64,000 nt of DNA from Streptomyces sp. NBC_00377 (GCF_036075115.1 NZ_CP107958.1:5828001-5892000), one strand, 5' to 3'. Counted from the first letter of the stretch, positions 16,635 through 27,950 are shown. A program made the numbers and translations. Notes: generated from the sequence alone by a model not told the origin.

Positions 16635-17471
16635 ATGACGAACACCGAGCCGCACCACGACCTGTACATCCCGCACGGCACCGCCACCGGCGCCGGCTAC
16701 ACCCTCGACATCGACCCGAAGCGAGCGGGCTGGGACTACTGCGCGCTGCGGATCGTCGAGCTGGAGCCGGGCGGCACCCACCACTTCACCACCGGTGACA
16801 GTGAGTGGATCGTCCTTCCGCTGCACGGCGGATGTACCGTGCGCACAGCCGATGAAGAGTTCCAACTCCTGGGCAGGGAGAGCGTTTTCGCGTCGGTATC
16901 CGACTTCGCGTACGTTCCCCGTGACGCCCGGGTCCAGATCGCCTCCGGCGCGGGAGGCCGCTTCGCCCTGGCAGGAGCGAAGTGCGAGCGACAACTCCCC
17001 GCCCGCTACGGCCCCGCGCCGGAGGTCCCCGTCGAAGAGCGCGGCAGCGGCAACTGCGCCCGGCTGGTGCGCAACTTCGCCTCCGCCGACGCCTTCGACT
17101 GCGACAAGCTGATCGCCGTCGAGGTGATCACCCCAGGCGGCAACTGGTCCTCGTACCCGCCGCACAAGCACGACGAGCACCGGCCGGGCGAGGAGGCCGA
17201 ACTCGAGGAGATCTACTACTTCGAGATCGACGGCCCGAACGGTTTCGGCTATCAGCGCGTGTCCCCGTCACGCGAAGGCGGATCCGACGTCCTCGCGGAG
17301 GTCCGCTCGGGCGACGCGGTGCTCGTCCCCGACGGCTGGCACGGTCCGGCCGTCGCCCAGCCCGGTCACGCCATGTACTACCTGAACGTCATGGCGGGCC
17401 CGGGCGAGACCCGGGAGTGGCGGATCTGCTTCCACCCGGACCACGTAGAGAGCACAGGGGGTTACCGATGA
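16635..17471 (+). CDS. iolB: 5-deoxy-glucuronate isomerase
   Basis: A 278-residue bicupin enzyme that isomerises 5-deoxyglucuronate to 2-deoxy-5-keto-gluconate. Metal-binding cupin motifs are visible in the C-terminal half: YPPHKHDEH followed by EEIYYFEID, then VLVPDGWHGP. It lies seven bp after the preceding gene and its stop overlaps the iolD start (ATGA), consistent with one transcript. Confidence 0.93.
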   Translation: MTNTEPHHDLYIPHGTATGAGYTLDIDPKRAGWDYCALRIVELEPGGTHHFTTGDSEWIVLPLHGGCTVRTADEEFQLLGRESVFASVSDFAYVPRDARVQIASGAGGRFALAGAKCERQLPARYGPAPEVPVEERGSGNCARLVRNFASADAFDCDKLIAVEVITPGGNWSSYPPHKHDEHRPGEEAELEEIYYFEIDGPNGFGYQRVSPSREGGSDVLAEVRSGDAVLVPDGWHGPAVAQPGHAMYYLNVMAGPGETREWRICFHPDHVESTGGYR

Positions 17472-19360
17472 CGGCGCAGACCTCGACGACGAGGCTGACG
17501 GTCGCCCAGGCACTCGTCCGCTTCCTCGCCGCCCAGTACACGGAGCGCGACGGCGTACGGCAGCGGCTGATCGGCGCGACCTGGGGCATCTTCGGCCACG
17601 GCAATGTGGCGGGCCTCGGTCAGGCGCTGGTCGAGTACGGCGACGACATGCCGTTCCACCAGGGCCGCAACGAGCAGTCGATGGTCCACGCCGCCGTCGG
17701 CTACGCCCGCCAGTCGAACCGGCTGTCCACCCACGCGGTGACGACGTCGATCGGCCCCGGCGCGACCAACCTGGTCACCGGCGCCGCCCTGGCGACCGTC
17801 AACCACATCCCGGTCCTCCTCCTGCCCGGCGACATCTTCGCGACCCGCGTCGCCGACCCGGTGCTCCAGCAGCTCGAGGTCCCGTACGCGGGCGACGTGT
17901 CGGTCAACGACACCCTGCGCCCGGTGTCGAGGTACTTCGACCGCGTCACCCGCCCGGAGGCCCTGATCCCGGCGGCCCTCCAGGCGATGCGCGTCCTCAC
18001 CGACCCTGTGGAGACGGGCGCGGTCACCCTCGCGCTGCCGCAGGACGTACAGGCCGAGGCGTACGACTGGCCCGACGAGTTCTTCGCCGAGCGCACCTGG
18101 GCCGTACGCCGCCCCGGCGCCGACCCGGCCGAGCTCGCCGAGGCGGTCCGCGCGATCCGAGCCGCCCGGCGGCCGCTGGTCGTGGCCGGCGGCGGGGTCC
18201 ACCACAGCCGCGCCGAGGAGGCCCTCGCCGAGTTCGCCGAGGCCACCGGCATCCCGGTCGCCTCCACCCAGGCCGGCAAGGGCTCGCTGCGCCACGACCA
18301 CCCGCAGGACGTGGGCGGCGTCGGCCACACCGGCACGGCGACGGCGGACGAACTCGCCCGCACGGCGGACCTGGTGATCGGCGTGGGCACCCGGTACACG
18401 GACTTCACCACCGCCTCCCACACCCTGTTCGCGGGGGACGGCGTCCGCTTCCTCAACCTCAACATCGCGCCCTACGACGGCCACAAGCTCGCCGGTCTGC
18501 CGCTCGTCGCGGACGCCCGCAGCGCCCTGGGAGAACTGACCGCGGCCCTCGGCATGCACGGCCACCGGGTCGCGGACGCCTACGTCACGGAGTACTCCGA
18601 GGACAAGGAGCGCTGGGAGCAGCGCGTCGACGCCTGCTACGAGGCCGACGAGCCCGATGTGCGCCCGACCCAGCCGCAGGTGCTGGGCGCGCTCGACGCC
18701 CTCGTCGACGAGTCGGACGTGATCATCAACGCGGCCGGTTCACTCCCCGGCGACCTGCACAAACTGTGGCGGGCCCGGTCACGGGACCAGTACCACCTGG
18801 AGTACGGCTACTCCTGCATGGGGTACGAGATCCCGGCCGCGATCGGCGTGAAGCTGGCCGCTCCCGAGCGCAACGTCTGGGCGCTCGTCGGCGACGGCAC
18901 GTACCTGATGATGCCGACGGAGATCGTGACGGCCGTGCAGGAGGGGATCGCGATCAAGATCCTGCTCGTGCAGAACCACGGCTACGCCTCGATCGGCGGT
19001 CTGTCGGAGTCGGTGGGCGGCGAACGGTTCGGCACGGCGTACCGCTACACCTCTGACGACGGCGCCTTCACCGGGGCGCCGCTGCCCGTCGACCTGGCCG
19101 CCAACGTGGCCAGCCTCGGCATGCGCGTACTGCGCGCGAAGACCGTCCGTGAACTGCGCGAGGCCCTCGCCGAGGCGCGCCGCGCCGACACTCCCACATG
19201 TGTCTACGTCGAGACGGAAACGGCCGACACTGTGTCGGGCCCGCCGCCCGCGCAGGCCTGGTGGGATGTACCTGTGGCCGAGACCGCGACCCGACCGTCC
19301 GCGGTGAAGGCACGTGAGCTGTACGAACGGCACGTCTCCACCCGTCGCCGCCATCTGTGA
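17468..19360 (+). CDS. iolD: 3D-(3,5/4)-trihydroxycyclohexane-1,2-dione acylhydrolase
   Basis: A 630-residue thiamine diphosphate enzyme that opens the inositol-derived ring to 5-deoxyglucuronate. The catalytic Glu lies in GRNEQSMVHAAVGYARQ near residue 75. The ThDP/Mg motif starts at GDGTYLMMPTE and ends at LLVQNHGYASIGG. The ATG at 17468 overlaps the iolB stop by 4 nt; a longer frame beginning at 16982 is a shadow of iolB. Confidence 0.94.
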   Translation: MTAQTSTTRLTVAQALVRFLAAQYTERDGVRQRLIGATWGIFGHGNVAGLGQALVEYGDDMPFHQGRNEQSMVHAAVGYARQSNRLSTHAVTTSIGPGATNLVTGAALATVNHIPVLLLPGDIFATRVADPVLQQLEVPYAGDVSVNDTLRPVSRYFDRVTRPEALIPAALQAMRVLTDPVETGAVTLALPQDVQAEAYDWPDEFFAERTWAVRRPGADPAELAEAVRAIRAARRPLVVAGGGVHHSRAEEALAEFAEATGIPVASTQAGKGSLRHDHPQDVGGVGHTGTATADELARTADLVIGVGTRYTDFTTASHTLFAGDGVRFLNLNIAPYDGHKLAGLPLVADARSALGELTAALGMHGHRVADAYVTEYSEDKERWEQRVDACYEADEPDVRPTQPQVLGALDALVDESDVIINAAGSLPGDLHKLWRARSRDQYHLEYGYSCMGYEIPAAIGVKLAAPERNVWALVGDGTYLMMPTEIVTAVQEGIAIKILLVQNHGYASIGGLSESVGGERFGTAYRYTSDDGAFTGAPLPVDLAANVASLGMRVLRAKTVRELREALAEARRADTPTCVYVETETADTVSGPPPAQAWWDVPVAETATRPSAVKARELYERHVSTRRRHL

Positions 19361-19374
19361 AGGAGTACTCGGTC

Positions 19375-20877
<1,503 letters not shown>

Positions 20878-20894
20878 CCGACCCGCTTTTCCTG

Positions 20895-20932
20895 GTGAAG
20901 CCGTCCGGACTCCGGACGGCTTCACCTTTTTT
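20895..20932 (+). terminator. Intrinsic terminator of the iol operon
   Basis: A 15-bp perfect stem (GTGAAGCCGTCCGGA and its complement) is followed by CTTTTTT, a classic rho-independent terminator 17 bp after mmsA. Confidence 0.92.
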
Positions 20933-21016
20933 CGATGCGGGACCTGCGGTTCCCGCACGCCCCTAGCCCCGTACTTACTTGCGCCGAACGACCGTAAACG
21001 AAGCACAACACACCTA

Positions 21017-21039
21017 TCACCTACGGATTCCGTAGGTGA
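21017..21039. promoter_or_regulatory. Perfect palindrome upstream of the amino acid permease
   Basis: TCACCTACGGA-T-TCCGTAGGTGA is a perfect 11-1-11 inverted repeat. It is flanked by direct repeats CACCTAT at 21011 and 21041 and by TTGACG at 21047. It lies about 137 bp upstream of the permease and looks like an operator for an unidentified dimeric regulator. The rest of the 20933-21175 interval shows no gene. Confidence 0.6.
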
Positions 21040-21175
21040 ACACCTATTGACGCGCCGGTTTCCGTCGCGATTCCATGCAGCCGCCGGGAGCGGACGAACG
21101 ACGCAGGACCGAAGCCGCCGGAGGCGATAGCGCTCCCGCCCTCACCCCGCCGCACGAGTCGATCGGAATCGCCGC

Positions 21176-22573
21176 ATGACCGACACGCTCCGCCCTGTCG
21201 AGACCGCCCTCCCTCAGGCGCCCGACAGTCCCCACAAGCTCAAGCGCTCCATCGGAGTCGTCGGCGGCACCCTGCTCACCCTCTCCTGCGTCACCCCCGC
21301 CTCCACCCTCTTCGTCGTCGTCCCGGACCTCTTCGGCACGCTCGGCACCGCGACCGCCCTCACGATCGCGATCGGCTCGCTGCTCTGTATCGCCGTGGCG
21401 TTCTGCTACGCGGAACTGGGCACCCTCATCCCCAGCGCGGGCGGCGAGTACGCCATGGTGTCGACGCTGGCCGGACGGCTCGCCGGCTGGCTGGTCTTCG
21501 TCCTCTCCCTGCTCGTCGTCATGATCGTCCCGCCGGTGATCGCGATGGGCACGGCCGACTACCTGGCCCCGGTCGTCCACCTCGACCCCTCGTTCGCGGG
21601 CGCCGCCGTCATGCTGCTGGCGACCCTCGCCGGTCTGCTCGACCTGCGCGCCAACGCCTGGATCACCGGCGTCTTCCTGGTCCTGGAGGTCATCGCGGCG
21701 GCCGTAGTGGCCGTCCTGGGCTTCGCCCACGGCCACCGCGGCGCGGGCAGCCTCGTCTCGATGCAGGTCGCCGGAGCCGACGGCCACACCGACACCGTCA
21801 CCGCCATGCTGGTCGTCTCCGGCCTCGCCATCGCCCTCTTCGTCACCCAGGGCTTCTCGACAGCCGTCTACCTCTCCGAGGAACTGGAGAACCCGCGCCG
21901 CAACGTCGCCCGCACGGTCCTCGCCACCCTCGCCATCTCCTCCGTGATCATCCTGGTCCCGGTCGTCGCCATCACCTTCGGCGCCTCCGACCTCGCCCAG
22001 CTCACCGGCGGCGACATCGGCTCCATGGTCACCGCCTGGTCCAACTCGGCCGTCGGCACCTTCGTCAGCCTCTGCGTGGCGCTCGCGATCATCAACGCCG
22101 GCATCGTGATGGTCATCCAGAACTCCCGCGTCCTGTTCGCCTCCGCCCGCGACAAGGCCTGGCCCCGACCGGTCAACGACGTCTTCTCCAAGCTCGGCCG
22201 CTTCGGCTCCCCGTGGGTCGCCACCCTCGCCGTCGGCATCCCCGGCGCCCTGCTCTGCTTCGTGAACCTCGACACCCTGTACGGCGTCACCGGCGTCTCC
22301 GTGACCGGCATGTACCTGCTCGTCGCGGTCGCCGCCCTGCTCTCCCGGCGCGGCCACCACCGGCACGCCCACGCCTGGCGCATGCCCGTCTGGCCGGTGC
22401 TGCCGGTCCTGCTGATCGTCGTCCTCGGCTACATCCTCACTCAGCAGGAGACGGTGTACCTCGTGTGGACCGGCGGCATCACCGCCGCCGCCACCCTCTA
22501 CTGGGCCCTCTACCTCCGTCCCCGCCGCGACACCCGCTGGCTGGTGTCGATCCCGGAGGACGCGCGGGGCTGA
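21176..22573 (+). CDS. APC-superfamily amino acid permease
   Basis: A 465-residue membrane protein with about twelve transmembrane helices. Typical APC features are IGVVGGTLLTLSCVTPAST in the first helix, the region GTLIPSAGGEYAMV, and SEELENPRRNVARTV in the cytoplasmic loop after helix 6. It probably imports an amino acid or polyamine-like cation by ion-coupled transport; the substrate cannot be assigned. It is monocistronic between the iol terminator and the hydrolase-ABC fusion, with a palindromic operator candidate upstream. Confidence 0.88.
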   Translation: MTDTLRPVETALPQAPDSPHKLKRSIGVVGGTLLTLSCVTPASTLFVVVPDLFGTLGTATALTIAIGSLLCIAVAFCYAELGTLIPSAGGEYAMVSTLAGRLAGWLVFVLSLLVVMIVPPVIAMGTADYLAPVVHLDPSFAGAAVMLLATLAGLLDLRANAWITGVFLVLEVIAAAVVAVLGFAHGHRGAGSLVSMQVAGADGHTDTVTAMLVVSGLAIALFVTQGFSTAVYLSEELENPRRNVARTVLATLAISSVIILVPVVAITFGASDLAQLTGGDIGSMVTAWSNSAVGTFVSLCVALAIINAGIVMVIQNSRVLFASARDKAWPRPVNDVFSKLGRFGSPWVATLAVGIPGALLCFVNLDTLYGVTGVSVTGMYLLVAVAALLSRRGHHRHAHAWRMPVWPVLPVLLIVVLGYILTQQETVYLVWTGGITAAATLYWALYLRPRRDTRWLVSIPEDARG

Positions 22574-22684
22574 CACGTACCGCGGCTGGTGTACGCGGAC
22601 CCCGGCCCGTACGCCCCCGGGAGGGTGACGAGTTCGGCCTACGGTCGACAACTCCCCGACAGGTCGACCCCGTACGGTTGAAGC

Positions 22685-25330
22685 ATGGATCTTCGACTGC
22701 CCGGTCTGCGAGGACCACGGCGGCCACGACGGATCGTCTCCGCCGTGGCCGCCGTGGTCGTACTCGCCGGTGCCGGTACCTGGACGGCCGTCGCCTCCGA
22801 CGACGACACGCCCGCGGTGCACCGCGCCGACCGGGTCATGGCGGTGGACGGCGTACGCCTGGACACCTCGTACTTCACCTCGGGGTCCGCCGGCCGCCGC
22901 CCCGCCGTCCTCCTCGGACACGGCTTCGGCGGCACCAAGGACGACGTACGGCAGCAGGCCGAGAACCTCGCCCGCGACGGATACGCGGTCCTCACCTGGT
23001 CCGCGCGCGGCTTCGGCAAGTCCACCGGCAAGATCGGGCTGAACGACCCGAAGGGCGAGGTCGCCGACGTCTCCCGACTGATCGACTGGCTCGCGAAGCA
23101 GCCCCAGGTACAGCTCGACAAGGCCGGCGACCCCCGGGTCGGCGTGGCCGGCGCCTCCTACGGCGGCGCGATCTCCCTGCTGGCCGCCGGGTACGACGAC
23201 CGCGTCGACGCCATCGCCCCCGCGATCACCTACTGGAACCTCGCCGACGCCCTGTTCCCCGACGGCGTGTTCAAGAAGCTGTGGGCCGGCATCTTCTTCA
23301 ACACGGGCGGCGGCTCCGCCCGCTTCGAGCCCGCACTGGCCGCGATGTACGCGCGCGTCGCCGAGTCCGGCACCCCCGACGCCGCCGCGCGCGAACTCCT
23401 CGAGGAACGCTCGCCGTCCGCCGTCGCCGACCGCATCAAGGTCCCCACCCTCCTCCTCCAGGGCCAGACCGACTCCCTCTTCACCCTCGCCCAGTCCGAC
23501 GCGGCCGAGAAGGCGATCCGGGCCAACGGCGCGCCGGTCGACGTCGACTGGATCGCGGGCGGCCATGACGGCGGCGACCTGGAGGGCACCCGCGTCCAGG
23601 CACGCGTGCGTGGCTGGTTCGACCGCTACCTCAAGGGCGACAAGGCCGCCGACACCGGCCCCGCCTTCCGTGTCACCCGCACCGGAGGCGTCGACTCCAC
23701 CGACGGCGCCGCCCAGCTCAGGGGCGCGAGCGCGGACAGCTACCCCGGCCTGGAGAACGGCGAGCGCCCGTTCCCCCTGACCGCCCGCCGCGAGGAGCAG
23801 TCCTTCGCCAACCCGCCCGGCGCCAGCCCGCCCGCCGTCTCGGCCCTGCCCGGGCTCGGCGGAGGAGGGCTCTCCCAGCTCTCCTCCCTCGGCGTCGGCG
23901 TCTCCCTCGACTTCCCCGGCCAGTTCGCCGCCTTCGACTCCGCCCCGGTCACCGGCGACCTGCGCGTCACGGGCGCCCCGACGGTCACCGTCCACGTGAA
24001 GTCGACGTCCGGCACCGCCGTCCTCTTCGCCAAGGTCTACGACGTCGGCGGCGGCGGGCGCCAGGTGCTGCCCTCCCAGCTCGTCACACCGGTCCGCGTC
24101 GAGGGCGCGAAGGCAGGCAAGGACGTCACGATCACGCTCCCGGCGATCGACCACAAGGTCGAGGAGGGCCACCGGCTGCGCCTGGTCCTCGCCTCGACCG
24201 ACCTCGGCTACGCCTCCCCGATGACCCCGGCGACGTACACCGTCTCCCTGAAGGGCGCTCTGAAGGTCCCGACCGCCCCCGCCGTGACGACCGCCGCCGC
24301 CCCGCTTCCGTCCTGGGTCTGGTGGCTGCCCCTCACGGGCGCGGCGATCGCGCTGGCCCTGCTGCTGACGGCCCGCCGCCGCACCGCGGGACCGGCCCCC
24401 GACCCCGCGCTCGCCGAGGTCCCGCTCCAGATCACCGACCTCGGCAAGAAGTACGCCAACGGCGACCGCTACAGCGTCCGCGACCTGTCCTTGCGCGTGG
24501 AGAAGGGCCAGGTCCTCGGCCTGCTGGGCCCGAACGGCGCGGGCAAGACGACGACCCTGCGCATGCTGATGGGTCTGATCACGCCCGACGCCGGCGAGAT
24601 CCGCGTCTTCGGGCACGCCATCCGCCCGGGCGCCCCCGTCCTCTCCCGCGTCGGCTCCTTCGTCGAGGGCGCCGGCTTCCTCCCGCACCTCTCCGGCCGG
24701 GAGAACCTGGAGCTCTACTGGCAGGCCACCGGCCGCCCGGCCGAGGACGCCCACCTGGCGGAGGCCCTCGAGATCGCCGGCCTCGGCGACGCCCTCGCCC
24801 GCGCCGTACGCACCTACTCCCAGGGCATGCGCCAGCGCCTCGCCATCGCCCAGGCCATGCTCGGCCTCCCCGACCTGCTCATCCTCGACGAGCCGACCAA
24901 CGGACTCGACCCGCCGCAGATCCGCGAGATGCGCGAGGTGATGATCCGGTACGCGGCGGCCGGCCGCACGGTCATCGTCTCCAGCCACCTCCTGTCCGAG
25001 GTGGAGCAGTCCTGCACGCACCTCGTGGTCATGGACCGCGGAAAGCTGGTCCAGGCAGGCCCGGTCGCCGAGATAGTCGGCTCCGGCGACACCCTCCTCG
25101 TCGGCACCGCCGCCCCCGTGGAGGAGCCGGTCGTGGAGAAGATCGCCGCACTGCCGGGCGTGGTCTCCGCGGTCCCCACCGACGAGGGCCTGCTGGTCCG
25201 CCTGGGCGCCGACGGCAGCGCCCAGCGCCTGATCGCCGAACTCGTCCGGCTCGACGTGCCCGTACGGGCCGTCGGCCCGCACCGCCGCCTGGAGGACGCC
25301 TTCCTCACCCTGATCGGAGGTTCCGCATGA
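22685..25330 (+). CDS. CocE-like alpha/beta hydrolase fused to an ABC transporter ATPase
   Basis: This 881-residue protein joins two modules. After an N-terminal membrane/signal segment (about 16-36), residues 55-330 form an alpha/beta hydrolase with the nucleophile elbow GASYGGA (about 156-161) and GQTDSLF and GGHDGG around the acid and His. Residues 365-525 resemble the jelly-roll C-terminal domain of CocE/X-Pro dipeptidyl peptidases. A transmembrane helix near 544-562 leads to a full ABC ATPase: Walker A GPNGAGKTT near 614, signature YSQGMRQRLAIAQ and LLILDEPTN. The topology implies an extracytoplasmic hydrolase tethered to a cytoplasmic ATPase. The stop overlaps the permease ATG by 4 nt. 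Role unknown; export coupled to processing is one possibility. Confidence 0.87.
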   Translation: MDLRLPGLRGPRRPRRIVSAVAAVVVLAGAGTWTAVASDDDTPAVHRADRVMAVDGVRLDTSYFTSGSAGRRPAVLLGHGFGGTKDDVRQQAENLARDGYAVLTWSARGFGKSTGKIGLNDPKGEVADVSRLIDWLAKQPQVQLDKAGDPRVGVAGASYGGAISLLAAGYDDRVDAIAPAITYWNLADALFPDGVFKKLWAGIFFNTGGGSARFEPALAAMYARVAESGTPDAAARELLEERSPSAVADRIKVPTLLLQGQTDSLFTLAQSDAAEKAIRANGAPVDVDWIAGGHDGGDLEGTRVQARVRGWFDRYLKGDKAADTGPAFRVTRTGGVDSTDGAAQLRGASADSYPGLENGERPFPLTARREEQSFANPPGASPPAVSALPGLGGGGLSQLSSLGVGVSLDFPGQFAAFDSAPVTGDLRVTGAPTVTVHVKSTSGTAVLFAKVYDVGGGGRQVLPSQLVTPVRVEGAKAGKDVTITLPAIDHKVEEGHRLRLVLASTDLGYASPMTPATYTVSLKGALKVPTAPAVTTAAAPLPSWVWWLPLTGAAIALALLLTARRRTAGPAPDPALAEVPLQITDLGKKYANGDRYSVRDLSLRVEKGQVLGLLGPNGAGKTTTLRMLMGLITPDAGEIRVFGHAIRPGAPVLSRVGSFVEGAGFLPHLSGRENLELYWQATGRPAEDAHLAEALEIAGLGDALARAVRTYSQGMRQRLAIAQAMLGLPDLLILDEPTNGLDPPQIREMREVMIRYAAAGRTVIVSSHLLSEVEQSCTHLVVMDRGKLVQAGPVAEIVGSGDTLLVGTAAPVEEPVVEKIAALPGVVSAVPTDEGLLVRLGADGSAQRLIAELVRLDVPVRAVGPHRRLEDAFLTLIGGSA

Positions 25331-26181
25331 GCACGCTCACCGAGGTCGCCTCCGGCTACCAGCCGGGCCGCACGCTGCCGCTGCGCGTCGAGCTGGTCCG
25401 CCAGCTCAAGCGCCGTCGCACGCTGATCATGGGCGGCATCCTCGCCGTCCTGCCGTTCGTCCTGCTCATCGCCTTCGCGATCGGCGGCGAACCCGGCGGC
25501 CGCAACAACCAGGTCAGCCTGATGGACACGGCGACGGCGTCCGGCGCCAACTTCGCCGCCGTCAACCTGTTCGTGTCCGCCGGCTTCCTCCTGGTCATCC
25601 CGGTCGCCCTGTTCTGCGGGGACACGGTCGCCTCGGAGGCCGGCTGGTCCTCGCTGCGCTACCTGCTCGCCGCGCCCGTGCCCCGTGCCCGGCTGCTGTG
25701 GTCCAAGCTCGTCGTCGGCCTCGGCCTCAGCCTGGCCGCGATGGTCCTGCTGCCGGTCGTCGCGCTCGCCGTCGGCAGCGCGGCCTACGGCTGGGGCCCG
25801 CTGGAGCTGCCCACCGGCGGCACGCTCGACCCGGGCACCGCGGCCCAGCGGCTCGTGGTCGTCGTCGGGTACGTCTTCGTCTCCCAACTGGTCACCGCGG
25901 GGCTCGCGTTCTGGCTGTCGACGAAGACCGACGCGCCGCTCGGCGCGGTCGGCGGCGCGGTCGGCCTGACCATCGTCGGCAACGTCCTGGACGCCGTCAC
26001 CGCCCTCGGCGACTGGCGCGACTTCCTGCCCGCGCACTGGCAGTTCGCCTGGGCCGACGCCGTCCAGCCCACCCCCGAGTGGTCCGGCATGATCCAGGGC
26101 ACCGCCGTCTCCATCACGTACGCCCTGGTCCTGTTCGCCCTGGCCTTCCGGGGGTTCGCCCGCAAGGACGTGGTGTCCTAG
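25327..26181 (+). CDS. ABC transporter permease (ABC-2 type)
   Basis: A 284-residue protein with about six transmembrane helices and the ABC-2 pattern EAGWSSLRYLLAAPVPRARL after the second helix. It is translationally coupled (ATGA) to the hydrolase-ATPase fusion and must be its membrane partner. ABC-2 systems of this size usually export antibiotics, lipids or peptides. Confidence 0.9.
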   Translation: MSTLTEVASGYQPGRTLPLRVELVRQLKRRRTLIMGGILAVLPFVLLIAFAIGGEPGGRNNQVSLMDTATASGANFAAVNLFVSAGFLLVIPVALFCGDTVASEAGWSSLRYLLAAPVPRARLLWSKLVVGLGLSLAAMVLLPVVALAVGSAAYGWGPLELPTGGTLDPGTAAQRLVVVVGYVFVSQLVTAGLAFWLSTKTDAPLGAVGGAVGLTIVGNVLDAVTALGDWRDFLPAHWQFAWADAVQPTPEWSGMIQGTAVSITYALVLFALAFRGFARKDVVS

Positions 26182-26331
26182 GTCACGGCAAAGGGCACCG
26201 GAAAGTCACCCACCGGTCTCGAAGGGCCGCCTCCGTGCCCGGTTCGAGACGGATCCGCAACACCCCGTGTCGCACGTTCGGGCCCCCTGTCCCGTCAGAG
26301 TCACAGACGTCGACGGACACAGGGGGCACAC

Positions 26332-27846
26332 ATGAAGACCCACCGGGCACACCGGCTACCACGGCTGTTCGCCACCGCGGCGGCCACCGCACTGCTGCTC
26401 ACCGGCTGCGGCGCGGGCGGCTCCGACAGCGGTGACGCCTCGGACGGAGCGGCCCGCGGCAGCGACGCCTTCCCCGCGCCGAGCGCACCCCGAGGGGACA
26501 CGGACGCCGACGAGGACGGCAGGACGGCCGCCCCCGACCACCTCTCGACCTTCGCCCTCGACGTCGACACCGCGTCGTACGGCTACGCCCGCCGCACCCT
26601 CACCGAGGGACAGCGCCCGGACCCCTCGACGATCCGTCCCGAGGAGTTCGTCAACAGCTTCCGGCAGGACTACGCGCGCCCCGACGGCAACGGCTTCTCG
26701 GTCACCGTCGACGGCGCCCGCACCGGCGACGACGGCTGGTCCCTGGTCCGCGTGGGCCTCGCCACCCGCACGGCGGAGAAACAGGACGCCCGCCCGCCCG
26801 CCGCCCTCACCTTCGTCATCGACGTGTCCGGCTCCATGGGCGAACCCGGCCGCCTGGACCTGGCCAAATCCGCCCTCGCCACGATGACCGACCGCCTCCG
26901 CGACGACGACTCCGTCGCGATCGTCACGTTCAGCGGCGAGGCCGGGACCGTCCTGCCGCCGACCCGCCTCGGCGGCCACCGCGGCCGCGTCCACGAGGCC
27001 GTCAGCGGCCTGGAGCCCAGCGACTCCACCAACCTCGGCGCCGGTGTCGAGACCGGCTACGCCACCGCCGTCGAGGGCCTGCGCAAGGGCGCCACGAACC
27101 GGGTCGTCCTGATCTCCGACGCCCTTGCCAACACCGGCGACACGGACGCCGACTCCATCCTGGAACGCGTCTCCACCGCCCGCCGCGAACACGGCATCAC
27201 CCTCTTCGGGGTCGGCGTCGGCAGCGACTACGGCGACGCCCTGATGGAACGCCTCGCCGACAAGGGCGACGGCCACACCACCTATGTGTCGACCGAGGAC
27301 GAGGCGACCGAGGTCTTCTCCACCGACCTCCCGCAGAACGTCGAGCTGACCGCCCGCGACGCCAAGGCCCAGGTCGCCTTCGACCCCCGGACGGTCACCG
27401 AGTTCCGCCTCGTCGGCTACGACGACCGCCGGGTCGCCGACGACGACTTCCGCGACGACCGCGTCGACGGCGGCGAGGTCGGCCCCGGCCACACCGTCAC
27501 CGCTCTCTACGCCGTCCGCACCAGGGCGGGCGCCGACGGCCACCTCGCGACCGCCACCGTCCGCTGGCTCGACCCCGACACCCGCACCCCGCACGAGGCG
27601 TCCGGCCGACTGGAGGGCGCGGGACTGCACGACGGCCTCACCGACGCACCCCTGCGTTTCCGGGTCACGACGACGGCCGCCTACTTCGCCGACGCCCTGC
27701 GCCGCCCGGAGACCCCGCTGCCCGCCGCACCCACCCTCGACGAACTCCGTGAAACGGCCGCCGCGTTGGCGGTCAGGACCGAGGACGAGCAGGTACGCGG
27801 CCTCGCCGAGGCGATCGCCGACGCAAGCCGCCTCGACCTCTCGTAG
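26332..27846 (+). CDS. YfbK-like von Willebrand factor A-domain lipoprotein
   Basis: A 504-residue secreted lipoprotein. The signal peptide ends in the lipobox LLTGC with Cys26 as lipidated residue. The mid-protein VWA domain has an intact MIDAS motif DVSGSMG near residue 164 and continues with SNLGAGVETGY-type sequence and LISDALANTGDTDAD. The N-terminal FALDVDTASYGYARR and the C-terminal region match the YfbK/DUF3520 architecture. A metal-dependent protein-protein interaction at the cell surface is likely; the partner is unknown. AGGGGG lies five nt before the ATG. Confidence 0.88.
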   Translation: MKTHRAHRLPRLFATAAATALLLTGCGAGGSDSGDASDGAARGSDAFPAPSAPRGDTDADEDGRTAAPDHLSTFALDVDTASYGYARRTLTEGQRPDPSTIRPEEFVNSFRQDYARPDGNGFSVTVDGARTGDDGWSLVRVGLATRTAEKQDARPPAALTFVIDVSGSMGEPGRLDLAKSALATMTDRLRDDDSVAIVTFSGEAGTVLPPTRLGGHRGRVHEAVSGLEPSDSTNLGAGVETGYATAVEGLRKGATNRVVLISDALANTGDTDADSILERVSTARREHGITLFGVGVGSDYGDALMERLADKGDGHTTYVSTEDEATEVFSTDLPQNVELTARDAKAQVAFDPRTVTEFRLVGYDDRRVADDDFRDDRVDGGEVGPGHTVTALYAVRTRAGADGHLATATVRWLDPDTRTPHEASGRLEGAGLHDGLTDAPLRFRVTTTAAYFADALRRPETPLPAAPTLDELRETAAALAVRTEDEQVRGLAEAIADASRLDLS

Positions 27847-27895
27847 GGTCCTGCACGCGAGCAAGTCGTCCCCACTGCCGCCGGCGGCACACGAA

Positions 27896-27929
27896 ACGGC
27901 GGGCCACCGGATGACCGGTGACCCGCCGT
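27896..27929. terminator. Bidirectional terminator
   Basis: A 15-bp stem with one mismatch (ACGGCGGGcCACCGG / CCGGTGaCCCGCCGT) and a 4-nt loop lies between the convergent VWA lipoprotein and rodlin genes. Confidence 0.7.
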
Positions 27930-27950
27930 CGCGGTACGTCAGGCTACGGC

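Noticed and set aside
16982..17467. Extended N-terminus for IolD
   Set aside because: This upstream part of the frame is antisense-like, Arg-rich sequence inside iolB; the ATG at 17468 overlaps the iolB stop and begins the conserved protein.
21044..25282. A 1412-codon minus-strand open frame
   Set aside because: It is the antisense of the APC permease and the hydrolase-ABC fusion; the Gly/Asp/Arg/Val-rich sequence has no domain signature.
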